From the NCBI RefSeq assembly GCF_000186865.1, contig NW_008705564.1, positions 2,388,721 to 2,410,279 on the forward strand: DNA of 21,559 bases, given 5' to 3'. The DNA is from Aureococcus anophagefferens (Eukaryota > Sar > Pelagophyceae > Pelagomonadales > Pelagomonadaceae). Shown here one piece after another: positions 17,160-21,559 of this stretch. Position 1 is the stretch's first letter, and the number at the start of each line of letters is the position of its first letter. The translations under genes and the position numbers were made by a program. Below the pieces are notes generated by a model. It was not told where the DNA came from, did not search any database, and saw only the letters and a program-made list of their open reading frames with translations.

Positions 17160-19329
17160 ATGAGTTGGCGGGCAGCCGTCGTTGTGTCGTCGGCGCTCGC
17201 CTTCGACGAGTTCCGCTGCCGGCTCCCGAACGGCCAGCGCCTCGAGGCGCTCGGGCACGTGTCGGCGGCCGGCGGCGGCGCGCGGAACAGCTTCGGCGAC
17301 GACTTCGCGGCGGCGGGCTTCGCGTGGACGCCCTGGCTCTGCGAGGCGGACAGCGACGGCGACGGCCAGAGCAACGGCTTCGAGCTGGGCGACCCCTGCT
17401 GCTGCTGGGAGGCGGAGGCGGCCTGGGCCCTGCAGCAGGCGCCCTACTTCCCTCCCGAGGGCGGCGGCCCCCAGACGGGCCACGTCTACGCGTACTCCAA
17501 GCACAAGCTCGGCGAGCTCCCGCGGAAGCACGGCGTCAGCCTGCCCGGCGACGCGAGCTCCACGTCGCCCGCGAACGACGACGAGGACGGCGCCTGCGAC
17601 TGCGCCGCGGTCCACGCGGCCGCGCGGCGCGCATTAGCGGCGTCGTCCGACGAGAAGGCGCGGCGGAGCGGCGTCGTGCCCTTCGACGTCGCGACGGTGC
17701 CCCTCGTGAATCTGGTCGCGGGCCTCTCGCGGCGTCCCGTGGCCGCGACGGTTTTCGAGAGATTTTGGGTGGTGAGACATCGTCACACCGTCGCGCTCGG
17801 TAGGCCTCTCGCTGGCCCTGGCTCTAGTTATCGCCGCGTTCCTGCCCGCCTTCGACGCGTTCGGCTTCGTGCGCCGCGTCGGTTTCGCGGGCACGGTCCA
17901 GCTCTTCCTCGCGTCCGCGCTCTACATCGACGTCACGGGCTTGTTGCTCCACCTCGTCCTCGACAACTCGAACAACGAGCGCTTTTCCCTGCTCGCCGGG
18001 GGCGTGCGGTCCTTCGTGAACCACCACGCGGATCCCCAGAAGATCGCGGCGACGCCGGGGCTGCACTACGCGTTCACGCACCTGCCCGTGGCCGCGGCCA
18101 TCGTCTGGGCGACGCTCATCGCCATCTACGCCGCGGCGTCGCGCGCGAAGACCTTCGACTCGGAGCGCTACGCGCCGACGGCCGTCTTCGTCTGCTTCGC
18201 GTCGCTCAACTCGGTGGTCATGCAGTTCGCGCACCGCTGGAGCCACACGCCCGCGTTCGCCGTGCCCACGGTCGCGCGCGTCCTCGAGCGCGCGGGCCTG
18301 CTCATCGCGCCCGCGAAGCACGCGCGCCACCACGTGCCGCCCCACGCGTCCAACTTCTCGATCATGATGGGCTGGGCCGACAAGCTCGTGAACCCGTTCC
18401 TGCGCCTCGCGCCGGGCGGCCCCTGGAGCCCCGTCTGGCTCTACGTCTTCGTCGCCTGGCTCGTGTCGCCCGTCTTCCTCACGGACCCGAAGGTCTCGCG
18501 GCGGTTTCTAGCGGCGTGGCGCGCTCTGTGCCTCCGGTGCGCGCCCGACGCGGCGCGGGGCGCGTCGCGCGTCGCCGCGGGCCTCGTCGCCGCGGGCGCG
18601 CTCCACCACTACGGCCCCCGCGACGTCTTCGCGTGGCACCCGATCGTCGCCTCCGCGGCCATCTTCGGCCTCATGGCCGACGGCCCGCGCCCGCGTCCCG
18701 ACCGTTTTTTCGCGTTGGAACACCGACGTTTCTTCGGAGGACGAACACCGACGTTTCTTCGGAGGATGAAAACCCAGATGCCGCGTCGTAGGCCTCCTCG
18801 CGTACCGCGCCGCGGGCGCCGAGAAGACCGCCGCGCGGCGGACGCACGCGGCGCGCATGGGCGGGTCCCTCGTCGCGATGGCCGCGGCCGTCGCGGTCGC
18901 CGCGGCGCGCCGCGGCCGCCTCGGCGTGTCGCACCCGCTCAAGCGGCCGCTGACGAACCCGCACGCCGCGCTCGGGTACGCGGCCCTGGGCCTCATGTCG
19001 CTCCAGGCCTGCTCGGGGCTCGCGCGGGTCGGCGTCCCCACGGGCGACGTTGTTCGAGAAAACGGCCATCGGGTGTTTCTTAGGCGAAGATCGGCGCGCG
19101 GCGGCGGCCCGCGGTCCTCAAGACGCACGGCGCCGCGGGCCGCGGCATCTGGGTCGTCGCGGCGGCCGCGTGCCTCACGGGCGCCGCGCACGTGGGCTCG
19201 TCGAGCCTGATCCTCGACCTCGGGATCTACTCGGGCACCGCGGCGGCCTTCGCGGTCGCCGCCGCGCTCGCCGCCGCGCCGGCCAAGGCGCCCGCCGGCG
19301 ACGCCCTCCCCGCCACGACGCCGCCCTGA
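17160..19329 (+). CDS. Temptin-like + CarF/TMEM189-type desaturase + cytochrome b561 fusion; 4 exons
   Basis: Exons 17160-17721, 17804-18667, 18792-19021 and 19084-19329 join to 1902 nt, exactly 633 residues plus TGA. A signal peptide (MSWRAAVVVSSALA) precedes a temptin-like domain (about 15-105): RLPNGQRLEALGHV, RNSFGDDFAAAGFAWTPWLC, then DSDGDGQSNGFELGDPC. Residues about 190-430 match the Kua/CarF/TMEM189/FAD4 desaturase family: several membrane helices with His boxes HRWSH (331-335), HARHH (360-364) and PPHASNF. This family makes vinyl-ether plasmalogens or trans-3 double bonds using a di-iron centre. Residues about 450-610 form a b561-like bundle with His in FAWHP (466), THAARMGG (494), NPHAALGY (533) and KTHGAAG (567), fitting two b hemes that move electrons across the membrane. 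All three introns are family B type. The substrate is unknown. Confidence 0.82.
17730..17803 (+). mobile_element. Family B introner-like element B2 (intron 17722-17803)
   Basis: Perfect 8-bp duplication GCCTCTCG at 17722-17729 and 17804-17811. The element begins CGGCGTCCCGTGG and ends CTCGGTAG. Inside is an inverted repeat CGCGACGGT (17744-17752) / ACCGTCGCG (17787-17795). The 82-nt GC-AG intron, phase 1, joins NLVAG to LSLALALVIAAF. Confidence 0.85.
18676..18791 (+). mobile_element. Family B-like element B3 (intron 18668-18791), expanded
   Basis: The frame demands a phase-1 join from AIFG to LLAYRAAG. The flanking octamers GCCTCATG and GCCTCCTC agree at 6 of 8. The intron is 124 nt, GC-AG, ending GTCGTAG. 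It holds a family-B-like CGCGTCCCGACCGTTTTTTCG displaced inward, and a 24-bp tandem duplication (18718-18741 and 18743-18766) that explains part of the extra length. Confidence 0.68.
19030..19083 (+). mobile_element. Family B introner-like element B4 (intron 19022-19083)
   Basis: The element begins CGGCGTCCCCACGGGCGACG, then TTCGAGA, matching B1 and B2, and ends TTTCTTAG. The 62-nt GC-AG intron is phase 0 and joins CSGLA to KIGARRRPAVLK. The flanking octamers GCGCGGGT and GCGAAGAT agree at 5 of 8, so the duplication has decayed or the match is chance. Confidence 0.7.
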
Positions 19330-19371
19330 ATGGTTTGCTTAAAGTGGCGCTTGTATGTCGAGTGCTCGCTG

Positions 19372-19451
19372 GGTGCTCTTTGAGGTCGCCTTGCGCTTGG
19401 GTGTCGCCGGAGTGCTCTCCAGGGCTGGTGCTCTTTGATGTCACCTTGCAC
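19372..19451. repeat. Imperfect 25-bp direct repeat in intergenic spacer
   Basis: GGTGCTCTTTGAGGTCGCCT at 19372 and GGTGCTCTTTGATGTCACCT at 19427, continuing TTGCGC/TTGCAC-like. They lie in the 145-bp spacer before ATG 19475, so they could be promoter elements or a small duplication. Nothing else is recognised there. Confidence 0.6.
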
Positions 19452-19474
19452 ACTGTGTCAAAGCACTTGCCGCA

Positions 19475-20390
19475 ATGGGGCGAGCTTTGCTCCTCTGCGC
19501 CGCAGTGTTGCAATCCGCCGCGGCGCTGCTGCCGGCCGCGCCCCCGCCGCGGTCCCGGCCGCGCTCCCGGCAGCGCTTGCAGCGCACGCGCGCCGCGCCG
19601 GACGAAGCCGCGCTCTGGGACGACGAGGCCGGCGGCGCCCTCGCCGACGTGGACCTCGCGGACCTCGACGACGTCGACGCGCTCTACGACGCGCGGCGGC
19701 GCTGCGACGCGGCGCTCGTCTGCGCGGCGCGCGCGGGGCTGCGGCCCGCGGAGCTCTGCGTCGACGCGCCGTCGGAGGCCGTCGCGATCCTGGCGCACGC
19801 GGCCGGCGTCCGCCGCTTCGCCGCGGACACGGTCGCGGCGGCCGCGGCGCTCGCGGCGGCGCTGCCCCGGGACGCCCGGTTCCTGGCGCGCGGCGCGCGG
19901 CGCCTGCCCCGGGACAAGGGCGCCATCGGCGCCCTCGGCGACCGCCTCGTCTTCGAGGGCTACCGGCCGGGCGCGGGCGAGCCGGCGCGCGAGCGGCCGC
20001 GGACCAAGGTCTCGGCGTCGCGGCGGAAGTTCCTCGAGAAGCGCGACGCGGCGCGCGCCGAGGCCGCGCCGCGGTCGAAGCCGCGCCGGTCGCGGACCCT
20101 CGCGTCCGCGGCCGCGCTCGCGGCCGCGCTCGGCGGCGGCGGCGACCTCGACGGCGACCTCGGCGGCGTCTTCGCGACGGCCGACGACGCCGCCGCGGCC
20201 CTCGCCGCCGCGCGCCAGCTCGCCGCGAGGCGTCGCGCTGCCGCTCGCCGCGCTCGACGCGCTCTCGAAGGACGAGCGGTCCGCCTTCGACGTCTGGCCC
20301 CTGCTGGCGCTCGACGACCCGGCCGTGGAGGCGTGGGTCGTCGATGGGGGTCTGGATGAGGAGTGGGAGACGATCAAGCTGCCGCTTTAA
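19475..20390 (+). CDS. Unrecognised protein with secretory/plastid-like leader; frameshift near 20228
   Basis: ATG 19475 opens MGRALLLCAAVLQSAAALLP, a signal peptide, followed by a Pro/Arg-rich stretch that could be a transit peptide. Then an acidic segment (DVDLADLDDVDALYDARRR), an Ala-rich helical region to about residue 145 and a basic segment (KVSASRRKFLEKRD). At about 20228 the natural reading moves +1 from AAARQLAAR to GVALPLAALDALSKDERSAF and ends VDGGLDEEWETIKLPL at TAA 20388-20390. This may be a one-base assembly error in GC-rich sequence, or an unspliced intron of 64-76 nt with a GC donor at 20154 or 20166 and acceptor at 20229. No known family is recognised. Confidence 0.65.
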
Positions 20391-20585
20391 AGGTTTAAAG
20401 CGCGGACGCGCGGGCCGTCGACGGCGGCGGCGCGGCGGGGTCTCGACGACCCGGCCGTGGAGGCGTGGGTCGTGTCGTCGGGGGGGATTTCGACGACGAG
20501 TGGGAGACGATCAAGTTGCCGCTGGGGGCTTATAGTCTAACGCGGGCCGTCACGCGGCCGTCGAGGGCGGCGGCGCGGCGGGGTC
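20310..20585 (+). repeat. Tandem duplication of the 3' end of the preceding gene
   Basis: Unit 1 starts CTCGACGACCCGGCCGTGGA at 20310, inside the last exon, and continues through the stop and about 50 bp beyond. Unit 2 starts with the same sequence at 20441, a period of 131 bp. Unit 2 carries GAGTGGGAGACGATCAAG and the GC-rich GGCGGCGGCGCGGCGGGGTCTCG tail with several indels. Unit 2 is non-coding now. Confidence 0.88.
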
Positions 20586-21163
20586 TCGCCTCCGCACGCC
20601 GCGCCGCGCCCGGCCGCGCCAGTGGATAGTCTGGCAGGACTTGGGGCCCCGCGAGGGCTCCGGTGATGTTGTTGTGTTGGATGTGGTGTTTGTCGTCTCC
20701 GAGCTTTCGTCGACGGCGTCGCGCCGCGCGCCGTCGTCGTCGCCGTCGAAGGGGTTGGGTGTATTGTCTTGTGCGGTGGGCCGCAAACCGAAGCAGCCCG
20801 TCTCCGTCTCGCGCTGCAGGTTCTGCGGCTCGCAAAAGCAGCCGCTGCTCTCAGGCGTGCGCAGCATTGCTTTTTTTTTGTGTGATTGTGTGAGCGCTTG
20901 CGTTCAGCGCTTTCAATGTCTTGTCGTGTTCGAGCGATAACGTGTACACTTGCGGCAGGCGTCGTAGCGCGGCAGGCGTCCGCGCGCACAACCCCTCGCG
21001 CGCGGAGGCGGTGTTCGACGCAGACGCTGCCGAGCTCTCAGCGGAGCTCCACCACTTAGCCGAAGCCGCTTTGGAGCTAGTTGATATCTCGTGCGAAATA
21101 TGTTTTCTCGCATCGAACCAACTCGTCGAGCTCCAGCGAGCTCGGCGGGGTTGGTGGTTCTCA
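20586..21163. other. Intergenic region, no gene recognised
   Basis: About 580 bp between the duplicated gene tail and the tRNAs. It becomes less GC-rich, includes a run of nine T near 20871 and AAGCAGCC-type motifs at 20790 and 20827. Open frames of up to about 100 codons exist but lack an ATG in a good place or any recognisable protein character. Confidence 0.5.
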
Positions 21164-21237
21164 TCACCCGTAGCTCAGTTGGTTAGAGCATCAGACTGTT
21201 AATCTGGGTGTCGACGGTTCGACCCCGTCCGGGTGAG
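21164..21237 (+). tRNA. tRNA-Asn (anticodon GTT)
   Basis: 74 nt cloverleaf. The acceptor TCACCCG pairs with CGGGTGA, with discriminator G. The D arm has AGCTCAGTTGGTTAGAGC, the anticodon loop is CTGTTAA (GTT, reads AAC), and the T arm is GACGG-TTCGACC-CCGTC. No intron and no encoded CCA. A TTTT at 21243-21246 can serve as Pol III terminator. Confidence 0.95.
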
Positions 21238-21247
21238 CTTTGTTTTC

Positions 21248-21319
21248 GGCCGTGTGGTCTAGTGGTATGATTCTCGCTTAGGGTGCGAGAGGTCCCGGGT
21301 TCAATTCCCGGCGCGGCCC
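21248..21319 (+). tRNA. tRNA-Pro (anticodon AGG)
   Basis: 72 nt cloverleaf. The acceptor GGCCGTG pairs with CGCGGCC (one T-G wobble), with discriminator C. The anticodon stem is TCTCGC/GCGAGA with loop TTAGGGT (AGG, inosine at the wobble position in eukaryotes). The T arm is CCGGG-TTCAATT-CCCGG. It lies 10 bp after the tRNA-Asn gene. Confidence 0.95.
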
Positions 21320-21325
21320 GTTTCA

Positions 21326-21335
21326 TTTTTTTTTT
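21326..21335 (+). terminator. Pol III terminator T10
   Basis: A run of ten T begins 7 bp after the tRNA-Pro gene, a strong Pol III stop signal. Confidence 0.85.
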
Positions 21336-21380
21336 GCTTTTGTCACGATTAGATGCCTCATGGATCTTCATTTTGCTCCA

Positions 21381-21402
21381 AGTTCGATTCCCGGTGCGGC
21401 CC
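21381..21402 (+). pseudogene. tRNA-Pro 3' fragment (T arm plus acceptor)
   Basis: AGTTCGATTCCCGGTGCGGC followed by CC matches the last 22 nt of the tRNA-Pro gene (21298-21319) at all but about three positions. The upstream two thirds of the cloverleaf are missing, while a TTTTCTTTT terminator-like tail remains. A relic of a tandem tRNA copy or a tRNA-derived element end. Confidence 0.75.
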
Positions 21403-21470
21403 GCCCCGTTTTCTTTTATCACCTCGTACTCGGCGTCGGCCGCCGGCCTTCTGGCCGCGATGAGTAGGGT

Positions 21471-21540
21471 ATCGCTCCGGATCGCGCGGGATCGCTCGGG
21501 ATCGCTCGGGATCGCTCGGGATCGCGCCGGATCGCCGCCG
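21471..21540. repeat. 10-bp minisatellite
   Basis: Seven consecutive decamers of the form ATCGCNCSGG (three exact ATCGCTCGGG, others ATCGCTCCGG, ATCGCGCGGG, ATCGCGCCGG, ATCGCCGCCG). It runs nearly to the window end. No gene is seen from 21403 onward. Confidence 0.9.
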
Positions 21541-21559
21541 GGATCCCGGGGCGCCGGCC

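Noticed and set aside
20641..20940. 99-codon ORF with several Cys
   Set aside because: No ATG at its start, no recognisable family, and it lies in less GC-rich intergenic sequence.
21471..21540. Decamer repeat considered as telomere
   Set aside because: The unit ATCGCTCGGG is unlike known telomere repeats and has variable units; minisatellite is the simpler call.
1..21559. High-GC bacterial origin (actinobacterium or myxobacterium)
   Set aside because: Frame-restoring introns, GRIP and LYR proteins and eukaryotic tRNA/Pol III signals exclude it.

Overview
The window looks like nuclear DNA from a very GC-rich, compactly coded eukaryotic alga. The signs are short spliceosomal introns, two eukaryotic-type tRNAs with Pol III T-runs, secretory leaders, a Golgi-type GRIP protein, a mitochondrial-type LYR protein and an acetyl-CoA synthetase whose leader resembles heterokont plastid targeting. 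The introner-type introns (terminal inverted repeats plus 8-bp target duplications) match what has been described for the pelagophyte Aureococcus anophagefferens, so an Aureococcus-like stramenopile is my best guess. This is an inference, not a database match.

Layout. 1-363: tail of an unrecognised gene. 392-2155: secreted SGNH-hydrolase-like protein. 2321-3664: golgin-like coiled coil with a C-terminal GRIP domain. 3691-4086 (-): LYR protein. 4335-5171: F-box-like/WD40 protein. 5231-7787 (-): acetyl-CoA synthetase in three exons, split by two 192-bp introner elements. 7918-9045 (-): protein with ubiquitin-like, SH3-like and helical parts. 9257-13052 (-): Sel1-repeat/coiled-coil protein interrupted by a 462-N gap. 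13159-15504: membrane-anchored double VOC (glyoxalase-fold) protein with at least six introns, four of them apparently element-derived. 15515-15887: broken copy of the synthetase 3' end. 15938-16747 (-): second F-box-like/WD40 protein. 16832-17140: two tandem 150-bp palindrome-rich repeats. 17160-19329: fusion of temptin-like, CarF/TMEM189-type desaturase and cytochrome b561 domains, in four exons. 19475-20390: unrecognised secretory or plastid protein with a frameshift, its 3' end tandemly duplicated just downstream. 21164-21319: tRNA-Asn and tRNA-Pro, then a tRNA 3' relic. 21471-21540: a 10-bp minisatellite.

Main biological story. Two families of intron-making elements can be read directly. 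Family A (four copies, 191-192 bp, in two genes) has 16-bp inverted ends and perfect 8-bp duplications. In every copy the upstream duplication supplies the 5' splice site (GT or GC), the element's right end supplies CAG, and splicing restores the pre-insertion reading frame exactly. Family B (four or five short introns of 62-124 nt, in two genes) shares CGGCGTCC at intron position 9, a GC donor and a TAG or CAG acceptor; two copies have perfect 8-bp duplications and the others have decayed ones.

The other notable items are the desaturase-b561 fusion, which may join an oxidase to its own electron-transfer module, and an inverted segmental duplication carrying the WD40 gene plus the end of the synthetase gene. 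All exon joins were deduced from reading frame, splice-site and duplication logic, without transcript data.
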